A DNA stretch of 64,000 nt from Pseudomonas orientalis (GTDB lineage Bacteria > Pseudomonadota > Gammaproteobacteria > Pseudomonadales > Pseudomonadaceae): positions 248,001 to 312,000 of the forward strand of contig NZ_JYLM01000006.1 in the NCBI RefSeq assembly GCF_001439815.1, read 5' to 3'. Of the stretch, positions 27,062-35,989 are shown piece by piece. The notes beneath the pieces are model-generated. The model worked only from the letters and a program-made list of their open reading frames with translations. It did not search any database and was not told the DNA's origin. Position 1 is the first letter of the stretch, and the number at the start of each line of letters is the position of its first letter. The position numbers were made by a program, and so were the translations under genes.

Positions 27062-28662
27062 AGCTGCTCGCCGTCCGCCGTTTGTTTCGTATCCAGCGCG
27101 TCGTAATCCGCTACCGCCTCGATGACCTGCTGTTTGCCCTGCCCCTGCCCTGGTTCCTGCTGGCAGTGCGTTATGTGCTGCCGTGGCGCTGGTTGCCGCG
27201 CAGAAAACTGGAGCTGAGCCGAGGGGCCTGCCTGCGCCTGGCGTTACAGGACCTGGGGCCGATCTTTATCAAGTTCGGGCAGATCTTGTCGACGCGCCGC
27301 GACTTGTTGCCCGAAGACATCGCCGATGAGCTGATGCTGCTGCAGGACCGCGTGCCGCCGTTCGATTCGCAGTTGTCGATGAAACTCATCGAAGAGCAGT
27401 TGGGCAGGAAAATCAGCGAGGTGTTCAGCCGCTTCGATGTCGAGCCGCTGGCTTCGGCCTCGGTCGCGCAAGTGCATGCCGCGCAGCTCAAGAGCGGCGA
27501 AGAAGTGGTGGTGAAAGTCATCCGCCCGGGCCTCAAGCCGATCATCGGCCAGGACCTGGCGTGGCTGTTCATCCTGGCCCGCGCCGCCGAGCGTTTCTCT
27601 GCCGACGCGCGCCTGCTGCATCCGGTGGATGTAGTGGCCGACTACGAAAAAACCATCTACGACGAACTCGACCTGCTGCGCGAAGCGGCCAACGCCAGCC
27701 AGCTGCGCCGCAACTTCGAAGGCTCGCAACTGCTGTACGTGCCACAAGTGTACTGGGACTGGTGCCGCCCCAAAGTGCTGGTAATGGAGCGCATCTACGG
27801 CGTGCAGGTCACCGACCTCGCCACACTGGCCGACCAGCGTACCGACATGAAGATGCTCGCCGAACGCGGCGTGGAGATTTTCTTCACCCAGGTGTTCCGC
27901 GACAGTTTCTTCCACGCCGACATGCACCCGGGCAATATCTTCGTCAGCACCGTCAACCCGTGGAGCCCGCAGTACATTGCGATCGACTGCGGCATCGTCG
28001 GCAGCCTCACGCCGGAAGACCAGGATTACCTGGCGCGTAACCTGTTCGCCTTTTTCAAGCGTGACTATCGCCGCGTGGCGCAGTTGCACATTGACTCGGG
28101 TTGGGTACCGGCGGAAACCAAGCTGAATGAATTCGAAGCGGCGATCCGCACCGTGTGCGAGCCGATCTTTGAAAAACCGTTAAAAGATATTTCCTTCGGT
28201 CAGGTGCTGATGCGCCTGTTCCAGACGGCACGGCGCTTCAATATGGAAGTGCAGCCGCAGTTGGTGCTGCTGCAAAAAACCCTGCTCAACATCGAAGGCC
28301 TGGGTCGCCAGCTGTACCCGGACCTCGATCTGTGGAACACCGCGCAGCCGTTCCTGGAACGCTGGATGCGTGAGCGGATGAGCCCGAAGACCATGCTCGG
28401 CAACCTGCACAGTCAGATGGAGCAGCTGCCGCACCTGGCCAATATGACCCGCGACCTGCTCGAGCGCATGTCCCAGCCCCACGCCAAGGACCCTGAGCCG
28501 CCATGGCGCAAGCGCAAGGACGACTGGTTCCTGCGCCTGCTCGGCGCCGCACACCTGGTGGGCGGGGTCATGCTGGCGATTGGCGGACCGTTGAATCAAC
28601 TGAGCTACTGGCCGGCCGCGATCATGGTCGCCGTGGGCGTTTATCTGATCGTGCGTCGATAA
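27058..28662 (+). CDS. ubiB: UbiB, atypical ABC1/ADCK kinase-like ubiquinone protein
   Basis: Required for aerobic ubiquinone synthesis. The 534 residues have the KxGQ motif (FIKFGQILSTRRDLLP, about 70-85), an Ala-rich loop in place of the P-loop (ASASVAQVHAA), invariant Lys in VVVKVIRPG, HADMHPGN and the metal Asp in IDCGIVG. Two membrane helices close the protein (about 495-530). Starts inside ubiJ. Confidence 0.97.
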   Translation: MKLLAVRRLFRIQRVVIRYRLDDLLFALPLPWFLLAVRYVLPWRWLPRRKLELSRGACLRLALQDLGPIFIKFGQILSTRRDLLPEDIADELMLLQDRVPPFDSQLSMKLIEEQLGRKISEVFSRFDVEPLASASVAQVHAAQLKSGEEVVVKVIRPGLKPIIGQDLAWLFILARAAERFSADARLLHPVDVVADYEKTIYDELDLLREAANASQLRRNFEGSQLLYVPQVYWDWCRPKVLVMERIYGVQVTDLATLADQRTDMKMLAERGVEIFFTQVFRDSFFHADMHPGNIFVSTVNPWSPQYIAIDCGIVGSLTPEDQDYLARNLFAFFKRDYRRVAQLHIDSGWVPAETKLNEFEAAIRTVCEPIFEKPLKDISFGQVLMRLFQTARRFNMEVQPQLVLLQKTLLNIEGLGRQLYPDLDLWNTAQPFLERWMRERMSPKTMLGNLHSQMEQLPHLANMTRDLLERMSQPHAKDPEPPWRKRKDDWFLRLLGAAHLVGGVMLAIGGPLNQLSYWPAAIMVAVGVYLIVRR

Positions 28663-28703
28663 CCCATCCGGTTATACACTGTCGCAAATTGCCGGAGCCG
28701 AAC

Positions 28704-29096
28704 ATGAAAGACTGGCTGGACGAGATCAAGTGGGACAGTGACGGCCTGGTGCCGGCCATTGCCCAGGACTACAAGACCGGGCGCGTGCTGATGATGGCCT
28801 GGATGAACCGCGAGGCTCTGAGCCTGACCGCCGCCGAGCGGCGCGCCATCTACTGGTCACGTTCGCGTGGCAAACTGTGGCGCAAGGGCGAGGAGTCCGG
28901 GCATGTGCAGACGCTGCATGAGCTGCGCCTGGACTGCGATGGCGACGTGGTGATCCTCAAGGTCGAGCAGATCGGCGGCATCGCCTGCCACACCGGCCGT
29001 CACAGTTGCTTCTATCGCGTGTTCGAGAACGGCGAATGGAAGGTGGTGGAACCGGTGCTCAAAGACCCGCACGCCATTTATTCGGCAGGACACTGA
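28704..29096 (+). CDS. hisI: phosphoribosyl-AMP cyclohydrolase
   Basis: Third step of histidine synthesis. The 130 residues show WDSDGLVPAIAQD, YWSRSRGKLWRKGEESGH, the metal-binding LDCDGDVV and CHTGRHSCF. In pseudomonads HisI and HisE are separate, as here. Start MKDWLDEI preceded by GGAG. 2 bases before hisE. Confidence 0.97.
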   Translation: MKDWLDEIKWDSDGLVPAIAQDYKTGRVLMMAWMNREALSLTAAERRAIYWSRSRGKLWRKGEESGHVQTLHELRLDCDGDVVILKVEQIGGIACHTGRHSCFYRVFENGEWKVVEPVLKDPHAIYSAGH

Positions 29097-29098
29097 CC

Positions 29099-29431
29099 AT
29101 GAGCGATACCCTCAACCGCGTGGCCCAGGTGCTGGAAGAGCGCAAGGGCGCGGACGCCGACAGCTCCTATGTCGCCAGCCTGTATCACAAGGGTCTGAAC
29201 AAGATCCTGGAAAAACTCGGCGAAGAATCCGTCGAGACGATCATTGCCGCCAAGGATGCGCAGATCAGCGGCGATTGCAGCGATGTCATCTATGAGACCG
29301 CCGACCTGTGGTTCCATAGCCTGGTCATGCTCGCCCAGCTGGGGCAGCATCCACAGGCCGTGCTGGATGAACTGGACCGCCGCTTCGGCCTGTCCGGGCA
29401 CGCCGAGAAGGCCGCACGCCCATCCACCTGA
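29099..29431 (+). CDS. hisE: phosphoribosyl-ATP pyrophosphatase
   Basis: Second step of histidine synthesis. The 110 residues have the MazG-like core SYVASLYHKGLNKILEKLGE with metal ligands in EESVETIIAAKD and YETADLWFHSLVML. Forms a unit with hisI and the tat genes. Confidence 0.97.
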   Translation: MSDTLNRVAQVLEERKGADADSSYVASLYHKGLNKILEKLGEESVETIIAAKDAQISGDCSDVIYETADLWFHSLVMLAQLGQHPQAVLDELDRRFGLSGHAEKAARPST

Positions 29432-29456
29432 ACAACTTTTATCGAGGATTTGCAGC

Positions 29457-29735
29457 ATGGGTATTTTTGACTGGAAACACTGGATCGTCATTCTGGTGGT
29501 GGTGGTACTGGTGTTCGGCACCAAGAAACTCAAGAACCTGGGTACCGATGTCGGCGAATCGATCAAGGGTTTTCGTAAAGCCATGAACGACGATGAAAAG
29601 CCGGCCGAACCCAGTGCAAACCCGGTTCCACCGGCCCAGCCGGTGCATCCGCAGGCCGCCCAGCCGATCACCGAGCGTCGCACCTTCGACGTGCAGGCTG
29701 AAAAAGTCGAAGAGCCGACCCGCAAAGACTCGTGA
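29457..29735 (+). CDS. tatA: Sec-independent translocase subunit TatA
   Basis: Pore-forming Tat component. The 92 residues: very short periplasmic start, one membrane helix (about 8-21, WIVILVVVVLVFG), amphipathic helix with FGTKKLKNLGTDVGESIKGF, and a Pro/Ala-rich acidic tail. Starts at MGIFDWKHW; 10 bases before tatB. Confidence 0.96.
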   Translation: MGIFDWKHWIVILVVVVLVFGTKKLKNLGTDVGESIKGFRKAMNDDEKPAEPSANPVPPAQPVHPQAAQPITERRTFDVQAEKVEEPTRKDS

Positions 29736-29745
29736 GCACTGACTA

Positions 29746-30150
29746 ATGTTTGGTATCAGCTTCTCTGAACTGCTGCTCGTCGGCCTCGTGGCCCTGCTGG
29801 TATTGGGGCCCGAACGCCTGCCCGGTGCAGCACGCACGGCCGGCCTGTGGATCGGGCGCCTGAAGCGCAGTTTCAACGCGATCAAACAGGAAGTTGAACG
29901 GGAAATCGGTGCCGACGAGATCCGCCGGCAATTGCACAACGAGCACATCCTGTCGTTGGAGCAGGAGACGCGCAAGATTCTGTCGCCCGTGCAGGAGCCC
30001 GCCAAACCGGTGGAACCTGTGGCCCAGAACAGTATCGCGCCTGCGACTGAAGCCGCGCCCCCGGCACCGACCACGCCGACCGAGCCTGCGCCGACGCCCG
30101 TCGCGTCGCCCGCGTCCCATGACCCTACATTGCCGCCGCGAGCCCCATGA
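29746..30150 (+). CDS. tatB: Sec-independent translocase subunit TatB
   Basis: Substrate-receptor partner of TatC. The 134 residues begin MFGISFSELLLVGLVALLVL with the membrane Glu at position 8, then LGPERLPGAARTAG and an amphipathic helix. The tail (about 85-134) is Pro/Ala/Thr rich. Overlaps tatC by 4 bases. Confidence 0.96.
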   Translation: MFGISFSELLLVGLVALLVLGPERLPGAARTAGLWIGRLKRSFNAIKQEVEREIGADEIRRQLHNEHILSLEQETRKILSPVQEPAKPVEPVAQNSIAPATEAAPPAPTTPTEPAPTPVASPASHDPTLPPRAP

Positions 30151-30938
30151 GCGCTGATAAACCGGAAAACGACCAGCACATGCCGCTGGTCTCGCACCTC
30201 ACCGAGCTGCGTACCCGCCTGCTGCGTTGCGTAGCGGCCATCTTCATCATCTTTGCCGGGCTGTTTGCCTTCACCCAGCAGATCTATACCTTCGTCTCCA
30301 CGCCGCTGCGCCAGTACTTGCCGGCCGGCGCGACGATGATCGCCACCGACGTGTCGTCGCCGTTCCTGACGCCGTTGAAGCTGACCATGATGGTCTCGCT
30401 GTTCCTGGCGATCCCGGTGATCCTGCATCAGATCTGGGGCTTCATCGCGCCGGGGTTGTACAAGCATGAGAAGCGCATCGCCGTGCCGTTGCTGGTGTCG
30501 AGCATCCTGCTGTTCTATACCGGCATGGCCTTCGCCTACTTCCTTGTGTTTCCGCTGATCTTCAAGTTCTTCGCCGCCGCCACCCCGGCCGGCGTGGAAA
30601 TGATGACCGACATCACCAGCTACCTCGACTTTGTGATGACGCTGTTCTTCGCCTTTGGCGTGGCCTTCGAAATTCCGGTGGCGGTGGTGTTGCTGGTGTG
30701 GATCGGCGTGGTCAATGTGGCTTACCTGAAGAAGATCCGCCCGTACGTGATCATCGGCTGCTTCGTGGTCGGCATGATCCTTACCCCGCCGGACATCTTC
30801 TCCCAGACCTTGCTGGCCGTGCCGATGTGGATGCTGTTCGAGATCGGCATCCTGTTCAGCGGCCTTATCAGCAAGCGTGGCGAACACCCGGACGACCAGC
30901 CAGCCGACGACGACCAGCCGCCAGCGACCCAGCCGTGA
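30147..30938 (+). CDS. tatC: Sec-independent translocase subunit TatC
   Basis: Six-helix receptor for twin-arginine signal peptides. The 263 residues have PLVSHLTELRTRLLR at the N-terminus, the conserved FLTPLKLTMMVSLFLAIPV and SYLDFVMTLFFAFGVAFEIP segments, and a polar C-terminus. Its stop overlaps the rsmE start (GTGA). Confidence 0.97.
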   Translation: MSADKPENDQHMPLVSHLTELRTRLLRCVAAIFIIFAGLFAFTQQIYTFVSTPLRQYLPAGATMIATDVSSPFLTPLKLTMMVSLFLAIPVILHQIWGFIAPGLYKHEKRIAVPLLVSSILLFYTGMAFAYFLVFPLIFKFFAAATPAGVEMMTDITSYLDFVMTLFFAFGVAFEIPVAVVLLVWIGVVNVAYLKKIRPYVIIGCFVVGMILTPPDIFSQTLLAVPMWMLFEIGILFSGLISKRGEHPDDQPADDDQPPATQP

Positions 30939-31642
30939 ACCTGCTGCTGCTGGAAGACGCCGACTTTATTGCGGCCGACCGGGTGGTGCTGCGTGATCGG
31001 CGCCTGGTGCATATGCAGGAGGTGCACCGCGCCGTGGTGGGGGACAACCTGCGTGTCGGCTGCATTGGCGGGCTGATGGGTAATGCCCAACTGCTGCGCC
31101 TGGAAGCTGGGGAAGCCGAGCTGCACGTCAGCTTCGACCAGCCGCCGCCAGGCAAACTGCCGCTGACCCTGCTGCTGGCCCTGCCACGCCCGAAGATGCT
31201 GCGCCGGGTGCTGCAAACGGTGGCGGCCATGGGCGTGCCGAAGGTGGTGCTGGTCAACAGCTACCGCGTGGAAAAAAGCTTCTGGCAGACCCCGTTCCTG
31301 GAGCCGGAAGCGATTCGCGAGCAACTGATCCTCGGCCTGGAACAGGCGCGGGACACGGTATTGCCCGAGATCGTTATCGAGAAACGCTTCAAGCCATTCG
31401 TTGAAGATCGCTTGCCGGCCATGGCCGCAGGCACCCTTGGCCTGATCGGCCACCCCGGCGATTACCCGCCCTGCCCCCGTGGCCTGGATGAACCGGTGAC
31501 CCTGGCGATCGGGCCGGAAGGTGGCTGGATACCCTATGAAGTCGAACTGCTGAGCAAGGCCGGACTGCAGCCGGTGCAACTGGGCGCGCGCATCCTGCGG
31601 GTTGAAACCGCCGTCACCGCCCTGCTCGCCCGCTTGTTCTGA
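30935..31642 (+). CDS. rsmE: 16S rRNA (uracil(1498)-N(3))-methyltransferase
   Basis: SPOUT methyltransferase of the ribosomal small subunit. The 235 residues show the N-terminal PUA-like domain (VLRDRRLVHMQEVHRA) and the knotted SAM-binding C-terminus: LAIGPEGGW and LGARILRVETAVTALLA. The GTG start overlaps the tatC stop. Last gene of the run before a nested repeat. Confidence 0.95.
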   Translation: MNLLLLEDADFIAADRVVLRDRRLVHMQEVHRAVVGDNLRVGCIGGLMGNAQLLRLEAGEAELHVSFDQPPPGKLPLTLLLALPRPKMLRRVLQTVAAMGVPKVVLVNSYRVEKSFWQTPFLEPEAIREQLILGLEQARDTVLPEIVIEKRFKPFVEDRLPAMAAGTLGLIGHPGDYPPCPRGLDEPVTLAIGPEGGWIPYEVELLSKAGLQPVQLGARILRVETAVTALLARLF

Positions 31643-31653
31643 CAATGATCCAG

Positions 31654-31830
31654 TGTGGGAGGGCGCTTGCCCCAATGCTTTTGTAGGAGCGAGCTTGCTC
31701 GCGAAAAACTCACATGCACCGCGTTCACTCAGAAAGCACTCGTTATCGTTGACGTTTTTCGCGAGCAAGCTCGCTCCTACAGACGGTGGTGTACGCTTAA
31801 TGACTGTTATTAGGGCAAGCCCCCTCCCAC
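31654..31830. repeat. REPIN, family A, split by an inserted family B REPIN
   Basis: Left arm GTGGGAGGGCGCTTGCCCC at 31654 and right arm GGGCAAGCCCCCTCCCAC ending at 31830 belong to family A, but 98 bases of a complete family B element (31683-31780) lie between them. The left arm also carries a G-to-C change. Confidence 0.85.
31683..31780. repeat. REPIN, family B, nested inside a family A element
   Basis: Intact inverted arms GTAGGAGCGAGCTTGCTCGC and complement with the usual CCGCGTT and GTTATCGTTGACG spacer words. Confidence 0.9.
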
Positions 31831-31915
31831 ATTGGATCTGCGTCGCTACAGAATCCTGTGCACATGCCGATAACCCCGGAATAAGTCCAAGCCTTGTTCC
31901 ACGGGAGTTCGCAGC

Positions 31916-33832
31916 ATGTATCGTTGGTTAGCCGAAAAGCTGGGAAATGTCAGCGTCAAAACCAAGCTGGGCGTGGGCTTCGGCCTGGTGTTGCTGCTTA
32001 CATTGATCATCACACTCACCGGCTGGGCCGGGCTTTCGGGCGTGATCAGCCGTGGCGACAAACTGGGCTACATCGCCAGTCTCAACGATTTGAGCAAGGA
32101 CCTGCGCATCGCGCGCCTGGACTTTGAAATGCGCCGTGGCGAACAGGGCCCGGGGGCAGTCAATGGTTTTCTGGGCCAGCTGGAAAGCGGCCTGAAAACG
32201 GCGCGAGCGCTGATTGAACAGCCCGCCGATATCGCGCTGGTCGATGACCAGCTCGCCGCCGTTGACCAGTACAAGCGCGCCTTCGACGCCATGGTCCAGG
32301 CGGGTGCCAATCGCGAGAATGCGCGCAGCAAGCTCGGCGATACTGCCGACAATGCGGTGCTCAAAGTCGGCGAGGTGGAAAAGACCTTGTTACAGGGCGA
32401 CAGCGTCAGCCAGTTCAACAGCATCGTCGACCTGAGCAAGCTGATCCAGCAGGCGCGCTTCCAAGTGCGCGGCTACACCTACAGCGGCAAAGTCGAGGCC
32501 GAGCAGCCCGCGCTGGATGCCATCGATAACGCCCTGAAGAAAATCGCTGCGCTCAATGGTCAGCTACCTGATCAATTTTCGACCAACCTGCAACAGGCCG
32601 GCGTTTCACTGCAAGCCTACCGCGCCGCTGTCAGCCAGTACCGCGACTCGCAGGTGGCCAGCGCCGCCGCGCTGAAAATCATGAGCGCCCAGGGCGACAT
32701 CTTGCTGGACCGCAGTAACAAACTCACCGCCTCGCAAACCGTGGTTCGCGACAGCGACGCCGCCCAAGCCAAACAGCTGTTGCTGCTGTCTACCCTGCTG
32801 GCGCTGCTGTTTGGCCTAGTCGCCGCCTGGGCCATCACCCGCCAGATCATCATCCCGCTCACTCAGACCCTCAAGGTCGCCGAGCGCGTGGCCTCGGGCG
32901 ACCTGAGCCACAACCTGGAATCCGCTCGCCAGGATGAACTGGGCCAACTGCAACGCGCCATGCAGAGCATGACCCTGGGCCTGCGCGAATTGATTGGGGG
33001 CATCAGCGATGGCGTGACCCAGATCGCCAGCGCCGCCGAGCAGCTGTCGGCGGTCACCGAACAGACCAGCGCCGGGGTCAACAGCCAGAAGATCGAAACC
33101 GACCAAGTAGCCACGGCCATGAATGAAATGGCCGCCACTGTGCAAGAAGTTGCGCGCAATGCCGAAGAAGCGTCGGAAGCCGCCGTGGCCGCCGACCTGC
33201 AGGCCCGTGAAGGCGACAAGGTGGTCGGCGAAGCCATCGCCCAGATCGAGCGCCTGGCCACCGAAGTCGGCAATTCGACGCTCGCCATGGGCGATCTGAA
33301 GCGCGAAAGCGACAAGATCGGCAGCGTGCTCGACGTGATCAAGTCCGTGGCCCAGCAAACCAACCTGCTGGCGCTTAACGCGGCCATTGAAGCGGCGCGT
33401 GCCGGTGAAGCCGGGCGTGGCTTTGCCGTGGTGGCCGACGAGGTGCGCAGCCTGGCCCAGCGCACACAGAAGTCCACCGAAGAGATCGAGGAGCTGATCC
33501 TCGGCTTGCAAAACGGCACCCAGCAGGTGGCGACCATCATGGACAACAGCCGCGGCCTGACCGACAGCAGTGTCGAACTGACCCGCCGCGCCGGCAGCGC
33601 GTTGGCGAGCATCACGCGCACCGTGTCGACCATCCAGGCGATGAACTCGCAGATCGCCACGGCCGCCGAGCAGCAGAGTGCAGTCGCCGAGGAGATCAAC
33701 CGCAGCGTGCTGAATGTGCGCGATGTTTCCGAGCAGACCTCTTCGGCCAGCGAAGAAACGGCGGCGTCCAGTGCCGAGCTGGCCCGCCTGGGCATCTACT
33801 TGCAAACCCTGGTCGGGCGCTTCCGCATCTGA
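31916..33832 (+). CDS. methyl-accepting chemotaxis protein, McpS-like
   Basis: Transmembrane chemoreceptor, 638 residues: helix 1 (about 18-40, LGVGFGLVLLLTLIITLTGW), a long all-helical periplasmic sensor (about 45-280) compatible with the helical bimodular (HBM) type, helix 2 (about 284-305), HAMP (about 305-360) and the signalling domain with the hairpin tip VAQQTNLLALNAAIEAARAG. It lacks a C-terminal CheR-tethering pentapeptide. The P. putida relative McpS senses TCA-cycle acids; ligand here is inferred only. P. aeruginosa has one receptor gene at this place, this window has two. Confidence 0.9.
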   Translation: MYRWLAEKLGNVSVKTKLGVGFGLVLLLTLIITLTGWAGLSGVISRGDKLGYIASLNDLSKDLRIARLDFEMRRGEQGPGAVNGFLGQLESGLKTARALIEQPADIALVDDQLAAVDQYKRAFDAMVQAGANRENARSKLGDTADNAVLKVGEVEKTLLQGDSVSQFNSIVDLSKLIQQARFQVRGYTYSGKVEAEQPALDAIDNALKKIAALNGQLPDQFSTNLQQAGVSLQAYRAAVSQYRDSQVASAAALKIMSAQGDILLDRSNKLTASQTVVRDSDAAQAKQLLLLSTLLALLFGLVAAWAITRQIIIPLTQTLKVAERVASGDLSHNLESARQDELGQLQRAMQSMTLGLRELIGGISDGVTQIASAAEQLSAVTEQTSAGVNSQKIETDQVATAMNEMAATVQEVARNAEEASEAAVAADLQAREGDKVVGEAIAQIERLATEVGNSTLAMGDLKRESDKIGSVLDVIKSVAQQTNLLALNAAIEAARAGEAGRGFAVVADEVRSLAQRTQKSTEEIEELILGLQNGTQQVATIMDNSRGLTDSSVELTRRAGSALASITRTVSTIQAMNSQIATAAEQQSAVAEEINRSVLNVRDVSEQTSSASEETAASSAELARLGIYLQTLVGRFRI

Positions 33833-33841
33833 CCTAACCTG

Positions 33842-33867
33842 TGCGGCGGCCGATTGCGGCTGCCGCA
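33842..33867 (+). terminator. possible terminator after the first chemoreceptor gene
   Basis: TGCGGC and GCCGCA arms enclose GGCC/GGCT bases, followed by a weak TCTTGTG. It is GC rich but lacks a good U-tract. Confidence 0.4.
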
Positions 33868-33968
33868 TCTTGTGAAATTTCCTACACAGTTATCGGCCCG
33901 CCCTCACCCCGAATCGGATTAGCGTTTGCTCTGTTGCGAAACGCTTTTTTCTGATTGGGAGGTGCGCC

Positions 33969-35876
33969 ATGTTCTCTCGTCTGACCCGCCTGCTGGCGAA
34001 CGCCAGCGTACGCCTCAAGCTCGCACTGGGTTTCGGCCTGGTGCTGATGCTCAGTTTCATCATCGCTGCAACGGGCTGGCAGGCCCTGAACGCCGTGCTT
34101 TATCGCTCCGACAGCTTGACGAGCCTGGGCCAGCTGGCCGTATATGCCGAGGCCATGCGCGCCGATCGCATCGTGTACCGCACCCTGGCGGACAAAGCCA
34201 GCCTTGGCCAGATGGCGCAGAAGATCGAAAAAATCGACCAGCATCTGGCAGAGCTTTCACATCGTCTGATAGACCCGGTGGACGTGCAACGTAATGAAGA
34301 GGCGGTACGCCTAGTCGCCGATTTCAAGACCGCGCTGGCGCAGCTACCCGCCTTGATCGAACAGCGCGAGAATATACGCCCGGCGCTGAGGACATCCGCC
34401 CTGCAAGCCAGTGACACCCTGGCCCAATTCGCCAGCGACCTGCCCGACCAGAATGACGAAAAGGCGCTCGACACCATCGAGCAACTGCGCCAAGCCATGG
34501 AGCAGGCTGAGGATCGCGTCCAGAACCCGGCCTGGGCGGCCGAATCGTTACAGGCCTATGCCGAGGCCGCCAGCCAGACGCTGGACGCCTTGGATATCGC
34601 ACAGGCCGCCGTGACCACACTGCCGGTGGATTCGGCGCTGCTCAAAGCCGACCTGGCCAATTATCGGGCACAACTGGTCAAGCTCAAGGAAGCCCAGCTC
34701 AGCGTCGAGACCGTGCAAAACCGCTTCGAGCAGCAGCTCAACGCGTTGCGTGAGAAAAGTAACCTGTTGAGCCAGAGCCAGAACACCAAGCGCAATGAAG
34801 AGGCCAACCAGACGCGCACGTTGATGATCGGCGTCACGCTGGCTGCGCTCGTGCTGGGCGCCCTGGCCGCGTGGTGGATTGCCCGGCAGATCGCTTCGCC
34901 GCTGCGTGAAATCCTTATCGCCGCCAACCGTGTTGCCCAGGGCGACTTGAGCCACGATACCCAGGTGGAGCGCCGCGACGAACTGGGCCAGTTGCAACAG
35001 AGCATCGGTCAAATGACCCGCAATTTGCGCAGCCTGATCAGCAGCATCGGTGACAGCGCCCGCCAGATCGCCGGTGCGGCGACGCAGTTGTCCACCGTGA
35101 CTGAACAGACGCGCAACGGGCTCAACGACCAGAAAGATGAAACCGACCAGGTGGCCACGGCGATGAATGAAATGCTCGCTACCGCCCAGGAAGTCGCGCG
35201 CCATGCCGAACGCGCGTCCGTTGCCGCCAACGAAGCCGACCAGCAGGCCGGCGCCGGTGAGCAGGTGGTCACCCAGGCGGTTGAGCAGATCGGCAACCTG
35301 GCCAGTGAAATGGCCTTGTCCGGTCGCGCCATGCTGACCCTGCAACAGGAAAGCCAGAAGATCGCCAGCGTGCTGGACGTGATCAAGTCGGTGTCCCAGC
35401 AGACCAATCTGCTGGCCCTGAATGCCGCCATCGAAGCGGCGCGCGCGGGCAGTGCCGGCCAAGGGTTCGCCGTGGTCGCCGATGAGGTGCGCAGCCTGGC
35501 CCAGCGCACGCAGGAATCGGCTGAAGAGATTGAAGGACTGATCCTCGGCCTGCATAACGGTACCCAGCAGGTAGCCGACATCATGGACAGCAGCCGCAAC
35601 CTGACCGACAACAGCGTTGCCCTGACCCGCGACGCCGGCGAGGCCCTGGCGGCGATTGCCCGCACGGTGTCGGTGATCCAGGAAATGAACCCGCAGATTG
35701 CCGCCGCCGCCGAGCAGCAGAGCGCTGTGGCCGAGGAAATCAATCGCAGTGTGTTGAAGGTACGCGACGTGTCCGAACAGACTGCCGCCGCCAGCGAGGA
35801 AACGGCGGCGGCGAGTGTTCAATTGACGAGGCTGAGCGTGGATCTGCAGACACTGGTCGGCAAATTCAAGCTCTGA
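33969..35876 (+). CDS. methyl-accepting chemotaxis protein, second tandem copy
   Basis: 635 residues with the same plan as the upstream receptor: helix 1 (LALGFGLVLMLSFIIAATGW), helical periplasmic sensor (about 45-280), helix 2 (about 283-304), HAMP and a signalling domain with VSQQTNLLALNAAIEAARAG. The cytoplasmic part is close to the neighbour, while the sensor is clearly different (YAEAMRADRIVYRTLADKAS against the first copy's DLRIARLDFEMRRG), so ligand specificity probably differs. GGGAGG lies 6 bases upstream of the ATG. Tandem duplication followed by sensor divergence is the simplest reading. Confidence 0.9.
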   Translation: MFSRLTRLLANASVRLKLALGFGLVLMLSFIIAATGWQALNAVLYRSDSLTSLGQLAVYAEAMRADRIVYRTLADKASLGQMAQKIEKIDQHLAELSHRLIDPVDVQRNEEAVRLVADFKTALAQLPALIEQRENIRPALRTSALQASDTLAQFASDLPDQNDEKALDTIEQLRQAMEQAEDRVQNPAWAAESLQAYAEAASQTLDALDIAQAAVTTLPVDSALLKADLANYRAQLVKLKEAQLSVETVQNRFEQQLNALREKSNLLSQSQNTKRNEEANQTRTLMIGVTLAALVLGALAAWWIARQIASPLREILIAANRVAQGDLSHDTQVERRDELGQLQQSIGQMTRNLRSLISSIGDSARQIAGAATQLSTVTEQTRNGLNDQKDETDQVATAMNEMLATAQEVARHAERASVAANEADQQAGAGEQVVTQAVEQIGNLASEMALSGRAMLTLQQESQKIASVLDVIKSVSQQTNLLALNAAIEAARAGSAGQGFAVVADEVRSLAQRTQESAEEIEGLILGLHNGTQQVADIMDSSRNLTDNSVALTRDAGEALAAIARTVSVIQEMNPQIAAAAEQQSAVAEEINRSVLKVRDVSEQTAAASEETAAASVQLTRLSVDLQTLVGKFKL

Positions 35877-35888
35877 AGAACCACCACT

Positions 35889-35987
35889 GTAGGAGCGAGC
35901 TTGCTCGCGAAAAGCCCAAGGCCGCCGCGTTCATTTAAGGTGCGCTGCGTTATCGTTGACGATCTTCGCGAGCAAGCTCGCTCCTAC
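35889..35987. repeat. REPIN, family B
   Basis: Full inverted pair with CCGCGTT and GTTATCGTTGACGAT in the spacer. It ends 2 bases from the stop codon of the convergent ABC ATPase gene. Confidence 0.9.
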
Positions 35988-35989
35988 AG

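Noticed and set aside
32816..33868. A 350-codon Gly/His-rich minus-strand frame opposite the first chemoreceptor
   Set aside because: Shadow of the repetitive coiled coil of the receptor.
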